From Treponema sp. (GTDB lineage: Bacteria > Spirochaetota > Spirochaetia > Treponematales > Treponemataceae), in assembly GCA_017651065.1 (NCBI GenBank), contig JAGCDP010000042.1, forward strand, positions 1-37,834: a DNA stretch of 37,834 nucleotides, in the 5' to 3' direction. Position 1 is the stretch's first letter, and each line of letters opens with the position of its first letter. This document shows positions 7,725-16,667 of the stretch, in pieces. Under the pieces are notes generated by a model, which saw nothing but the letters and a program-made list of their open reading frames with translations, made no database searches and had not been told where the DNA came from. The position numbers and the translations under genes were made by a program.

Positions 7725-8840
7725 ATGGGTTGTGCATATCTGATTTTAGCAGATGGGACAGTTTTTAAGGGAAGCTCAATAGGAGCAACAGGCTCTACTC
7801 TGGGTGAAACCGTCTTTACTACAGGAATGACCGGTTACCTTGAAACTCTTACCGACCCAAGCTATTATGGCCAGATTGTTACCCAGACCTTTCCTCTTAT
7901 TGGAAACTACGGTGTAATAAATGAAGATTTTGAAAGCAAACAGTCATGGGTTCGTGGCTACATAGTTCGTGAACTTTGCGAGCTTCCTTCAAACTTCCGC
8001 TGTATGAACACTTTGAGTAATTTTTTGAAAAGCCAGGGAATAATTGGTATTTGTGGAATTGACACTCGCGCTCTTACCAAGCGTCTTCGCGAAAGCGGTG
8101 TTATGAACGGTATGATTGTCAGCGGCAAAGAAGCAGAAAAGTATCTCAACAGCAATTCCGAATTTATTGCAGAACCTATACTCCAGAAAATCAAAGCTTA
8201 TAAAATTGAACGCGCAGTAGAAAAAGTAAGTAATAAAGAGTCTGAGCCTTCAACAAGTTCTGGAAACAAACATGTAATTCTGTGGGATTTTGGCGCCAAA
8301 GCAAATATCCAGCGGGAACTTGAAAAACGCGGCTGTAAGGTTACTGTAGTTCCCTATAATACAAAGGCAGAAGAAATTTTAAAATTGCAGCCGGATGGCA
8401 TAATGCTTAGTAACGGTCCCGGTGATCCTGCAGAAAATGTCGAAATAATTGCAGAAATTAAAAAAATATGCCAAACAGGCAGACTTCCGGTTTTTGGAAT
8501 TTGTCTTGGCCACCAGATGCTTGCACTGGCCCGCGGCTGCAAAACATCAAAACTCAAATACGGTCATCGTGGCGGAAACCATCCTTGTAAGGACACACTA
8601 ACAGGTCGTGTCTACATTACAAGCCAGAATCATGGTTATGCTGTAGAAAGTACTTCTCTTCCGGAATATGCAAAAATAAGTTTTGTAAATGTAAATGATG
8701 AAACAGTAGAAGGAATTACCTATACAGATATTCCGGCTTTCAGCGTTCAGTTTCACCCGGAAGCTTGCGGAGGCCCGCATGATACTAATTATTTGTTTGA
8801 TAACTTCTTAAAGTTGATGGGGGAAAAGCATGAGTCTTAA
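7725..8840 (+). CDS. carA: Carbamoyl-phosphate synthase small (glutaminase) subunit
   Basis: The 371-residue protein supplies ammonia from glutamine to the large subunit for carbamoyl phosphate, feeding pyrimidines and arginine. The N-terminal domain has [31 protein letters not shown] and [16 protein letters not shown]. The C-terminal class I amidotransferase has LSNGPGDP, the nucleophile in [11 protein letters not shown], and [11 protein letters not shown]. The start at 7725 is preferred over an upstream TTG because AAGAGG precedes it and the domain starts there. A short repeat remnant lies in the interdomain linker. It overlaps carB by 11 bases. Confidence 0.97.
   Translation: MGCAYLILADGTVFKGSSIGATGSTLGETVFTTGMTGYLETLTDPSYYGQIVTQTFPLIGNYGVINEDFESKQSWVRGYIVRELCELPSNFRCMNTLSNFLKSQGIIGICGIDTRALTKRLRESGVMNGMIVSGKEAEKYLNSNSEFIAEPILQKIKAYKIERAVEKVSNKESEPSTSSGNKHVILWDFGAKANIQRELEKRGCKVTVVPYNTKAEEILKLQPDGIMLSNGPGDPAENVEIIAEIKKICQTGRLPVFGICLGHQMLALARGCKTSKLKYGHRGGNHPCKDTLTGRVYITSQNHGYAVESTSLPEYAKISFVNVNDETVEGITYTDIPAFSVQFHPEACGGPHDTNYLFDNFLKLMGEKHES
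8246..8263 (+). repeat. Decayed in-frame repeat in the CarA interdomain linker
   Basis: GAGCCTTCAACAAGTTCTGG is a diverged version of the CCTTCGACAAGCTCAGGG family and encodes EPSTSSG, the same peptide seen in DapF and AsnB, between the two CarA domains. Confidence 0.65.
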
Positions 8841-10389
8841 TCCAAAAATCCACAAGGTAATGATTATAGGTTCAGGACCAATTGTAATAGGCCAGGCCGC
8901 TGAATTTGACTACGCAGGAAACCAGGCATGCAAGGCCTTGAAGCAGCTTGGACTTGAAGTTTGTCTTGTAAACTCAAACCCTGCAACTCTCATGACAGAC
9001 CATTCAATGGCAGATGAAATTTACCTTGAACCTCTTACACTCACAACCTTGCAGCGCATCATAGAAAAAGAAAAACCAGATTCCCTTCTTTCAACCTTAG
9101 GAGGACAGACAGGACTTACTTTAAGCATGGAACTTGCAAAATCCGGATTTTTAAAATCACATAATGTACAGCTGCTTGGTGCAAGGCCGGAAACAATCGA
9201 TAAAGCAGAAGATCGTCAGATGTTTAAAGATACAATGGAATCAATCGGGGAACCTTGCATTCCTTCAAAGGTTGTTACAAGTTACGAAGATGCTGCAGAC
9301 TTTGTCCATAATGAAATTGGTTTTCCTGCAATTATTCGTCCGGCCTTTACTCTTGGTGGTACCGGTGGAGGTATTGTAAATAATGACCGCGAGCTTGATG
9401 AAATTGCACACAACGGACTTCACCGCTCTCCTATTCATCAGATTCTTGTAGAAAAATGTATTTCCGGCTGGAAAGAAGTTGAGTTTGAAGTTATGCGCGA
9501 TTCCAGCGGTAACGTAATCACCGTATGTTCAATGGAAAACTTTGACCCTGTTGGTGTTCATACCGGAGACTCAATAGTAATTGCTCCTACAGTTACTCTT
9601 GCAGATAAGGAATATCAGATGCTGCGTTCTGCGGCACTCAATATTATAAGTGCACTTAAAATAGAAGGCGGCTGTAACTGCCAGTTTGCATTGAACCCCG
9701 ACAGTTTTGAATATGCAGTAATCGAAGTAAACCCTAGAGTTTCACGTTCGTCGGCATTGGCTTCTAAGGCAACAGGTTACCCTATTGCAAAAGTTGCAGC
9801 TTTGATTGCAGTAGGCTTTACGCTCGATGAAATTCCAAACTTTGTAACAAAGAAAACAAAGGCCTGCTTTGAACCAGTGCTCGATTATGTTGTTGTAAAA
9901 ATGCCAAAATTCCCGTTCGACAAATTTGTTTACGCAGCACGCAAACTTGGTACACAAATGAAAGCAACAGGCGAAGTTATGGCAATCGGGCAGAATTTTG
10001 AAGAAGCAATATTAAAGGCTGCACGCGGGCTTGAAGTTGGAGTTAAAGATTTGAATCTTCCGGCTTTTGTAAAAGAAGGCGATGAAAAAATCCGTGATAG
10101 AGTAAGCAAATGTACAGATCAGCGTATTTTTGCAATTTATCAGGCTTTGAAGCGTAAGCTTATGAGCGTAGAAGAGATTCATGATATTACTAAAATTGAT
10201 GAGTGGTTTTTGTGGAAACTGAACAATATTTGTCATGCTGAACTTGTTTCAGCATCTATGTTATTTCCACCACGCTCATTCAAAATGGTTGATACCTGCG
10301 CAGGTGAGTTTGATGCAGAAACTCCATATTTCTACTCAACTACCAGCGGCGACAATGAAGCAGAAATGTTTTTGAAGGAAAATAGATAA
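8830..10389 (+). CDS. carB: Carbamoyl-phosphate synthase large subunit, N-terminal half (split gene)
   Basis: The 519 residues match the first half of a normal ~1070-residue CarB: the carboxyphosphate ATP-grasp domain ([68 protein letters not shown]) and part of the oligomerisation domain. It ends soon after [18 protein letters not shown], just where the second half would start in the fused protein. The oligomerisation region looks short: between WFLWKLNNI and [11 protein letters not shown] there are about 16 residues (including HAELVSASM from a repeat) where relatives have some 55-60. AsnB follows after 13 bases, then the other half. Confidence 0.93.
   Translation: MSLNPKIHKVMIIGSGPIVIGQAAEFDYAGNQACKALKQLGLEVCLVNSNPATLMTDHSMADEIYLEPLTLTTLQRIIEKEKPDSLLSTLGGQTGLTLSMELAKSGFLKSHNVQLLGARPETIDKAEDRQMFKDTMESIGEPCIPSKVVTSYEDAADFVHNEIGFPAIIRPAFTLGGTGGGIVNNDRELDEIAHNGLHRSPIHQILVEKCISGWKEVEFEVMRDSSGNVITVCSMENFDPVGVHTGDSIVIAPTVTLADKEYQMLRSAALNIISALKIEGGCNCQFALNPDSFEYAVIEVNPRVSRSSALASKATGYPIAKVAALIAVGFTLDEIPNFVTKKTKACFEPVLDYVVVKMPKFPFDKFVYAARKLGTQMKATGEVMAIGQNFEEAILKAARGLEVGVKDLNLPAFVKEGDEKIRDRVSKCTDQRIFAIYQALKRKLMSVEEIHDITKIDEWFLWKLNNICHAELVSASMLFPPRSFKMVDTCAGEFDAETPYFYSTTSGDNEAEMFLKENR
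10232..10259 (+). repeat. In-frame palindromic repeat inside carB N half
   Basis: GTCATGCTGAACTTGTTTCA followed by GCATCT is a palindromic repeat (TGCTGAAC..GTTTCAGCA) related to 27434-27464. It encodes HAELVSAS and sits where conserved oligomerisation-domain sequence is missing. Confidence 0.85.
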
Positions 10390-10402
10390 GGAGGCATAAT
10401 AT

Positions 10403-12193
10403 ATGTGTGGATTCGTTGGAGCATTTGATTTAAACAGCGGTAGTCAGCCAATAGCAGAAGGCTTGAAGGAAGAGCTTCGTGCTCAGGTTCTTGAAATGAG
10501 CAAGAGAATCAGACACCGTGGTCCGGACTGGAGCGGTGTTTATACAGGCAATAATGCAATTTTGAGCCATGAGCGTCTTTCTATTGTTGACCCTCTTAGT
10601 GGAAAGCAGCCGCTTGTTAGTGATGATGAAAAAATCATTCTTGCTGCAAACGGTGAAATATATAATCACAAAGATATCCGCAGCCAGTTTGACGGCACTT
10701 ATAAATTCCGCACCGGAAGTGACTGTGAGGTTATAATTCCTCTTTATAAAAAATACCGTCAGTCCGGTGATTTTACAAAGATGATAGAAGAACTTTCCGG
10801 TATTTTTGCCTTTGCTCTTTACGACAGTGAAAATGATGTTTACCTTATTGCACGCGATGAAATTGGTGTAATCCCGCTTTATCAGGGCTGGGATAAAGCA
10901 GGCCGCTATTATGTTGCAAGCGAGCTTAAAGCACTTGAAGGTGATTGCCAGACTATTGAAGAGTTCCCGAATGGACATTATTTATATTCCAACCCTTCGA
11001 CCCCTTCGACAAGCTCAGGGACCGCAGGGACCACGGGGCCTGTACGCTGGTACAAGCGTGAATGGGAAACATACGATGCCGTTAAGAATGCGCCAAAAGC
11101 AACAGACGAAAAGGGCGAAGTTATTAACCCTAGCGTAATCGAAAAAGTTCGCAACGGACTTGAAGCTGCAGTTAAAGCTCAGTTGATGTCAGATGTTCCA
11201 TACGGTGTTCTTTTAAGCGGTGGTCTTGACTCATCAATCATTGCTGCCGTTACTCAAAAATACAGCAAAAAACGAGTTGAAACAGACAGCAAGGAAGCAG
11301 CCTGGTGGCCGCAGCTTCACAGTTTTGCAGTTGGTCTTGAAGGTTCTCCTGATCTTGTAGCTGCAAAAAAAGCCGCAGACTATATTGGTACAGTTCATCA
11401 CGAAGTTCACTTTACAATTCAGGAAGCCTTGGATGCACTACCTGATGTAATTTACCATATTGAAACTTATGATATCACGACGGTTCGTGCTTCTACTCCA
11501 ATGTATCTTCTGGCCCGTGTAATCAAATCAATGGGAATTAAAATGGTACTTTCCGGAGAAGGAAGTGATGAACTTTTTGGAGGCTACCTTTACTTCCACA
11601 AAGCTCCAAACGCTCAGGAATTCCACGAAGAGCTTGTTCGCAAAATGAGTAAGCTTCATCTTTATGACTGTTTACGTGCAAACAAATCTCTTATGGCATG
11701 GGGTGTTGAAGGTCGTGTTCCGTTCCTTGATAAAGATTTTGTTGATATTGCAATGAGTCTTAACCCAAGTGATAAGATGAATATCAAGTTACCAGATGGC
11801 AAACAGCGAATGGAAAAATGGATTTTGCGTAAAGCCTTTGAAGATCTGCTTCCGGAAAGCATTGCCTGGCGCCAGAAGGAACAGTTCAGTGACGGCGTAG
11901 GCTACAACTGGATTGATACCCTTAAAAAGATGACAGAAGAAAAAGTAAGCGATGCGGAATTTGCACGCCGCGAAAACCGTTTTCCTGTAAATCCTCCAAA
12001 AACAAAAGAGGAATACTTCTATCGCGAAATCTACAGTAGACTTTTCCCAAGCGACAGTGCAGCCCGCTGTGTTCCACACGAAGCCGGAGTTGCCTGTAGT
12101 ACTGCAAAAGCACTTGAATGGGATGAAGCCTGGAAAAAAATGGACGAGCCAAGTGGCCGTGCAATTGCAGGAGTGCATGATAATGCCTACTGA
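10403..12193 (+). CDS. asnB: Glutamine-hydrolysing asparagine synthetase B
   Basis: The 596-residue enzyme makes asparagine from aspartate, glutamine and ATP. The class II amidotransferase N-terminus starts MCGFVGAFD with the catalytic Cys2 exposed after Met removal, followed by RHRGPDWSG, HERLSIVD and NGEIYNH. The synthetase domain has the ATP loop LLSGGLDSS and VLSGEGSDELFGGYLYFHK, closely resembling E. coli AsnB (about 554 residues). The extra length comes mainly from a repeat-derived stretch (PSTPSTSSGTAGTTG) near residue 200. AAGGAGG precedes the ATG. It lies between the two halves of carB and overlaps the second half by 11 bases, so it is part of the operon. Confidence 0.97.
   Translation: MCGFVGAFDLNSGSQPIAEGLKEELRAQVLEMSKRIRHRGPDWSGVYTGNNAILSHERLSIVDPLSGKQPLVSDDEKIILAANGEIYNHKDIRSQFDGTYKFRTGSDCEVIIPLYKKYRQSGDFTKMIEELSGIFAFALYDSENDVYLIARDEIGVIPLYQGWDKAGRYYVASELKALEGDCQTIEEFPNGHYLYSNPSTPSTSSGTAGTTGPVRWYKREWETYDAVKNAPKATDEKGEVINPSVIEKVRNGLEAAVKAQLMSDVPYGVLLSGGLDSSIIAAVTQKYSKKRVETDSKEAAWWPQLHSFAVGLEGSPDLVAAKKAADYIGTVHHEVHFTIQEALDALPDVIYHIETYDITTVRASTPMYLLARVIKSMGIKMVLSGEGSDELFGGYLYFHKAPNAQEFHEELVRKMSKLHLYDCLRANKSLMAWGVEGRVPFLDKDFVDIAMSLNPSDKMNIKLPDGKQRMEKWILRKAFEDLLPESIAWRQKEQFSDGVGYNWIDTLKKMTEEKVSDAEFARRENRFPVNPPKTKEEYFYREIYSRLFPSDSAARCVPHEAGVACSTAKALEWDEAWKKMDEPSGRAIAGVHDNAY
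10993..11040 (+). repeat. In-frame dispersed repeat inside asnB
   Basis: CCTTCGACAAGCTCAGGGAC with partial duplications on each side (CCCTTCGACC before, CGCAGGGACC after). It encodes PSTPSTSSGTAGTT at the junction of the glutaminase and synthetase domains, where E. coli AsnB has only a short linker. Confidence 0.87.
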
Positions 12194-13793
12194 TAAAGAG
12201 TCTAACAAAAACATAGTTGTTCTCGGTTCGGGACCTATCCGTATTGGTCAGGGTATTGAGTTTGACTACGCCTCTGTTCAGTGTGTGCAGTCACTCAAAA
12301 AGCTTGGCTACAATGTTGCAATCATAAACAACAACCCCGAAACTGTAAGTACAGACTTTGATACTGCCGACCGACTTTATTTTGAACCGCTCACCCCTGT
12401 CGATGTAATGAATGTTCTTGAAGTAGAAAAACCTCTTGGCGTTGTTGTTGCCTTTGGCGGCGGAACTGCAATCAAGCTTGCAAAATATCTTGACAGCCAG
12501 GGAGTACACATTTTAGGAACAAGTGCCGATGCAATTGACCTTGCCGAAGACCGTGAACGTTTTGAAGAGCTTTGCGACCGTCTTAATATCAAGCGTCCTA
12601 AAGGCCTTACAGTTTTTACAGAAGCCGAAGCCCTTGAAGCTGCTGCCCGAATCACCTACCCTGTTTTAATGCGACCAAGCTATGTACTTGGCGGTCAGAA
12701 CATGATTATTGCCCGTAACAATGCAGATGTAAAAGAATACATGAAAATCATTCTGCGCGGCGGAATTGAAAATCCTGTTTTGATAGACAAATACATGGAA
12801 GGAAAAGAGCTTGAAGTTGATTGTATCTGCGACGGCCAGGAGGTTTTAATTCCTGGAATTATGGAACACATTGAACGCACAGGTATTCACTCAGGCGATT
12901 CAATTGCCGTATACCCGGGCACCTTTACAGCAGAGATTGAAGAGAAAATTATCCGTCAGTCAACAGACCTGGCTCTTGCGCTTGGAACAAAAGGACTAAC
13001 AAATATCCAGTATCTGGTTTACGACGATGGCTCCGGTCCGGACCTTTATATTATAGAAGCTAACCCTCGTTCAAGCCGAACAGTTCCATACTTGAGCAAG
13101 GTAAGCGGTGTTCCAATGATTGAGTTTGCAACCCGTGCCATGCTTGGTGAAAAAATCCGGGACATGGGCTTTGGAACAGGCCTTTACCGAAAACCAAATT
13201 ATTTTGCAGTAAAAGTTCCGGTTTTCAGTTTTGAAAAATTAATGGATGTAGATACCCACCTTGGCCCTGAAATGAAATCTACAGGTGAGGTTTTGGGAAT
13301 TGCTGCCACCCGGGAAGAAGCAATCTTTAAAGGAATGGCGGCTGCAGGCTGGAAATTTCATAAAGCTGGTGGTGTTCTTTTTTCCGTACGCCAAAGTGAT
13401 CTTCCTGAGCTTCCGGAGCTTGCCCGCAAATTCCACAAGCTTGGTTTTACTCTTTATGCAACCTCAGGAAATGCAACAACAATCGAACGTAGCGGCATGC
13501 CTGTAACTCATGTTGCAAAGGTTCACGAAGATTACAAGGACAACGTAATGACCCTTTTGGAAAGCGGTAAGGTTGTATATGTAATTTCAACTTCTGCAAA
13601 AGGCCGCGACCCTGTTGCAGAAAGTGTAAGGCTCCGTCGCCTTGCAGTAGAACGCGACATTGATTGTCTGACTGCAATTGATACAGCAAATGTTCTGGCC
13701 GATTGTCTTGCAAGTCCGTACAGTCTTGAAAATGCAAGTCTTGTTGATATAAATCATTTGTGTGTAAGGCCGCTGGCGGCCGGTGTTAAATAG
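12183..13793 (+). CDS. carB: Carbamoyl-phosphate synthase large subunit, C-terminal half (split gene)
   Basis: The 536 residues correspond to the second half of CarB: the carbamate-phosphorylating ATP-grasp domain (VLGSGPIRIGQGIEFDYASV, NNNPETVSTDFDTADRLYFEP, MRPSYVLGGQNM, IIEANPRSSRTVPYLSKV) and the C-terminal allosteric MGS-like domain (LFSVRQSDLPELPELARKF, LGFTLYATSGNA). The ATG at 12183 is nine bases after AGGAG; an ATG two codons earlier is too close to it. It would assemble with the product at 8830 and with CarA. The last ~10 codons and the stop come from a dispersed repeat, so the native C-terminus was probably replaced after DINHL. Confidence 0.93.
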   Translation: MPTDKESNKNIVVLGSGPIRIGQGIEFDYASVQCVQSLKKLGYNVAIINNNPETVSTDFDTADRLYFEPLTPVDVMNVLEVEKPLGVVVAFGGGTAIKLAKYLDSQGVHILGTSADAIDLAEDRERFEELCDRLNIKRPKGLTVFTEAEALEAAARITYPVLMRPSYVLGGQNMIIARNNADVKEYMKIILRGGIENPVLIDKYMEGKELEVDCICDGQEVLIPGIMEHIERTGIHSGDSIAVYPGTFTAEIEEKIIRQSTDLALALGTKGLTNIQYLVYDDGSGPDLYIIEANPRSSRTVPYLSKVSGVPMIEFATRAMLGEKIRDMGFGTGLYRKPNYFAVKVPVFSFEKLMDVDTHLGPEMKSTGEVLGIAATREEAIFKGMAAAGWKFHKAGGVLFSVRQSDLPELPELARKFHKLGFTLYATSGNATTIERSGMPVTHVAKVHEDYKDNVMTLLESGKVVYVISTSAKGRDPVAESVRLRRLAVERDIDCLTAIDTANVLADCLASPYSLENASLVDINHLCVRPLAAGVK

Positions 13794-13837
13794 CAAACCG
13801 TTAAAAAAATTGCGAAAGCAATTTTTAGGTTTACCTT
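13761..13837 (+). repeat. 77-bp dispersed repeat, copy 2, ending carB and leading pyrG
   Basis: Nearly identical to 3526-3602. It supplies the final codons ([10 protein letters not shown]) and TAG stop of carB and then forms a hairpin, AAAAATTGC-GAAA-GCAATTTTT, with T5 on the plus strand. The hairpin could act as a weak internal terminator or processing site before pyrG. Confidence 0.85.
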
Positions 13838-13862
13838 TAAGTAAAAAAGGGAGGATATTTTT

Positions 13863-15452
13863 ATGGCAAAATTTATTTTTGTAACAGGTGGTGTTGTTAG
13901 TGGACTTGGTAAAGGAATTACCGCTGCTTCACTCGGACGTCTTCTTAAATGCAGGGGACTCAAAATTGCCAGTCAAAAGCTTGACCCATACATGAACGTC
14001 GATCCTGGTACCATGAGTCCTTTCCAGCACGGTGAAGTTTTTGTAACAGATGATGGAGCCGAAACAGACCTTGACCTTGGTCACTACGAACGATTCATTG
14101 ATGAAAATCTTACAAAATATTCAAACATGACAAGCGGTCGTGTTTACTGGAACGTTTTGAACAAGGAACGTCAGGGTGAATATCTTGGTCAGACTGTTCA
14201 GATTATTCCTCATGTTACAAATGAAATAAAAGATTTTGTCCTTAAAAATGCCGAAGTTTCCGGTGCCGATGTAAGCATTGTCGAAGTTGGTGGAACAATC
14301 GGTGATATTGAAAGTCAGCCGTTCCTTGAAGCAATCCGTCAGCTTGCCCTTGAAGTTGGCCGCCGTAACTGTCTTTTTATTCACGTTTGTCTTGTTCCAT
14401 ATATCAGTGGTTCCGATGAATATAAATCTAAACCAACCCAGCACTCTGTAAAGGAGCTCATGGCTGTTGGAATCCATCCGGATATTATTGTTGCCCGCTG
14501 CGACAAAGATATTCCTGAAGATATCCGTAAAAAGATTTCGCTTTTCTGTAACGTTGGCGAAGACTGTGTAATCAACAACACAACCTGTAAAAGTCTTTAC
14601 GAAGTTCCTCTTATGCTTCATGCCCAGAATATGGATGATGTTGTTTGCCGCGACCTTGGTCTTGAAACCCGCGCCGATAATCAGCTTCTTGCAGACTGGT
14701 CAAAAATGGTTGAAACAATTCACGCCCGCCAGGGAGAAGTTCAAATTGCACTTGTAGGTAAATATGTAAAACTGCACGACTCATACCTCAGCATTATTGA
14801 ATCTCTGAACCATGCGTCATTTGTTGTTGGTAAAAACGTAAAAATCAAATGGGTAGATTCCGACAGCGTAACAGATGAAACTGCAGAATCTATTTTTTCT
14901 GACTGTGCAGGAATCATTCTTCCGGGAGGCTTTGGTCACCGTGGAATTGAAGGTATGATTTCTTCCTGCCGCTATGCCCGCACACACAAGCTTCCATATT
15001 TTGGAATTTGTCTTGGAATGCAGATTGCTGTAATAGAATTTGCTCGCAGCGTATTGGGCTATGCCGATGCAAACAGCCGTGAATTTGACGAAATGTGTGA
15101 ACACCCTGTAATTGACTTAATGAAAGACCAGGAAGGCGTAATTAAAGGTGGAACAATGAGACTTGGAAGTTATCCGTGTAAAGTAACTGATGGAACAATT
15201 TTGAAGAAAGCCTATAACGCAGAACTAATTGAAGAACGTCACCGTCACCGCTATGAGTTCAACAATGATTACCGCGAGCAGATGAAAGAAGCAGGTCTTG
15301 TAATAAGCGGAACAAGTCCGGACGGAACTCTTGTTGAAGCAGTTGAAGTTGAAGATCATTTCCATGTTGGCGTTCAGTTCCATCCTGAATTCAAGAGCCG
15401 CCCTAATAATGCAGGTCCGCTTTTTGTTGAGTTCTTGAAGGCGTGTTTGTAA
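13863..15452 (+). CDS. pyrG: CTP synthase
   Basis: The 529-residue enzyme aminates UTP to CTP using glutamine. The N-terminal synthetase domain starts KFIFVTGGVVSGLGKGI (P-loop) and has SQKLDPYMNVDPGTMSPFQH and DLDLGHYERF. The C-terminal class I amidotransferase has LPGGFGHRG, the nucleophile in YFGICLGMQ, and GVQFHPEFKSRP. Length is typical. GGGAGG lies eight bases before the ATG. It follows carB after a repeat and precedes the glnA-like gene by 30 bases, and probably belongs to the carA operon. Confidence 0.97.
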   Translation: MAKFIFVTGGVVSGLGKGITAASLGRLLKCRGLKIASQKLDPYMNVDPGTMSPFQHGEVFVTDDGAETDLDLGHYERFIDENLTKYSNMTSGRVYWNVLNKERQGEYLGQTVQIIPHVTNEIKDFVLKNAEVSGADVSIVEVGGTIGDIESQPFLEAIRQLALEVGRRNCLFIHVCLVPYISGSDEYKSKPTQHSVKELMAVGIHPDIIVARCDKDIPEDIRKKISLFCNVGEDCVINNTTCKSLYEVPLMLHAQNMDDVVCRDLGLETRADNQLLADWSKMVETIHARQGEVQIALVGKYVKLHDSYLSIIESLNHASFVVGKNVKIKWVDSDSVTDETAESIFSDCAGIILPGGFGHRGIEGMISSCRYARTHKLPYFGICLGMQIAVIEFARSVLGYADANSREFDEMCEHPVIDLMKDQEGVIKGGTMRLGSYPCKVTDGTILKKAYNAELIEERHRHRYEFNNDYREQMKEAGLVISGTSPDGTLVEAVEVEDHFHVGVQFHPEFKSRPNNAGPLFVEFLKACL

Positions 15453-15482
15453 TTTTTTATAATAGAGTATCGAGGTAATAAC

Positions 15483-16664
15483 ATGTACACAGTAAATGAT
15501 GTTTTGGAGTATGTTCAGGAAGAAGATGTAAAATTTGTTCGTCTTGCGTTTTTTGATTTGCGCGGCGTTCAAAAAAATATTTCCATTATGGCAGGTCAAC
15601 TTGAAAGCGCTTTTAAAAACGGTGTGAGTTTTGACGCTTCTGCAATTTATGGATTTGAAACTCCAGAAAAATCGGACCTGTTTCTGCATCCGGATCCTAC
15701 AACTGTAGCAATTCTTCCGTGGAGACCTAATACAGGAAAAGTTGTGCGTATGTTCTGTACGATTTCTCATCCCGATGGAACTCCATACAAAAAAGACTGC
15801 CGTACTCTGCTTTCAAATGCAGTAAAAAAAGCACGCGAAGATTTTGGAATGGAATTCCGCTTTGGTACCGAGATTGAATTTTACCTCTTCAAACTCGATG
15901 AAAAAGGCGAACCAACAAAAATTCCTTTTGATAATGCAAGCTACATGGATATTGCTCCAGAAGATAAAGGCGAAAACATCCGCCGCGAAATCTGTTTTAC
16001 ACTTGAACAGATGGGCATTCAGCCGGAAGCAAGTCACCACGAAGAAGGTCCGGGCCAGAATGAAATTGACTTTCACTACTCCGACGCACTCACTGCTGCC
16101 GACAACGCCGAAACATTTAAATGGATTGTACGAACCCGTGCTGCAAGTGCAGGCCTTTTTGCAGACTTTTCTCCAAAGCCAATTTCCGATCAGGCAGGAA
16201 GCGGCTTTCATATTAATATTTCAATTTCAGATGCTTCAAAACAACGCAATATGCTTGCAGGCATCTTAAAGCATGCAGAAGAACTTACCTACTGTATGAA
16301 CTGCACAGAAGAATCTTACGCCAGACTTGGTTCGTGCAAAGCACCAAAATACATTGCCTGGGGTCGCGAAAACCGTTCAACCTTTATTCGTGTTCCGGCA
16401 ATTACAAATGACGATGCAAGCCGTATCGAAATCCGTACTCCAGACAGCGAATGTAATCCATATATAGTTTTCACACTTTTAATTTATGCAGGCCTTGATG
16501 GAATTAGAAACAATCTGGAGCCGCCGGAAGATGTAAAGGAAAATCTTTTTACAGAAGGGTCCCCAAGCTTGTCGAAAGGCATCCGCACCCTTCCTGACAC
16601 TCTTGATTCAGCACGCGAAATTGCACAAAAAAGCTCATTCATAAAGGAAGCCCTTGGATTCTAA
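15483..16664 (+). CDS. glnA: Glutamine synthetase type I-like protein with altered catalytic flap
   Basis: The 393-residue protein is shorter than usual GSI (about 440). It has the N-terminal beta-grasp (VKFVRLAFFDLRGVQKN, FDASAIYGF), metal-site segments (FGTEIEFYLF, EEGPGQNEIDF), GSGFHINIS where the family has GSGxHxHxS, and the C-terminal NRSTFIRVP and RIEIRTPDSECNPY. In the flap, where active enzymes read about RLVPGYEAP, this protein reads RLGSCKAP: one residue shorter and with Lys instead of the catalytic Glu (Salmonella Glu327, aligned by eye). It may be weakly active, act on another substrate, or be a glutamine/nucleotide sensor. It is three bases upstream of the ANTAR regulator, an order known from clostridia. 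A repeat remnant lies near residue 360. Confidence 0.85.
   Translation: MYTVNDVLEYVQEEDVKFVRLAFFDLRGVQKNISIMAGQLESAFKNGVSFDASAIYGFETPEKSDLFLHPDPTTVAILPWRPNTGKVVRMFCTISHPDGTPYKKDCRTLLSNAVKKAREDFGMEFRFGTEIEFYLFKLDEKGEPTKIPFDNASYMDIAPEDKGENIRREICFTLEQMGIQPEASHHEEGPGQNEIDFHYSDALTAADNAETFKWIVRTRAASAGLFADFSPKPISDQAGSGFHINISISDASKQRNMLAGILKHAEELTYCMNCTEESYARLGSCKAPKYIAWGRENRSTFIRVPAITNDDASRIEIRTPDSECNPYIVFTLLIYAGLDGIRNNLEPPEDVKENLFTEGSPSLSKGIRTLPDTLDSAREIAQKSSFIKEALGF
16556..16580 (+). repeat. Decayed in-frame repeat inside the glnA-like gene
   Basis: GGGTCCCCAAGCTTGTCGAA is a diverged reverse-orientation copy of the CCTTCGACAAGCTCAGGGACC family. It encodes EGSPSLSKGI in place of a short loop before the C-terminal helix. 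Confidence 0.75.
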
Positions 16665-16667
16665 AAA

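Noticed and set aside
8830..13793. carB as a frameshifted or broken pseudogene
   Set aside because: Both halves keep open frames, ribosome sites and active-site motifs, and a full asnB lies between; a deliberate split fits better.
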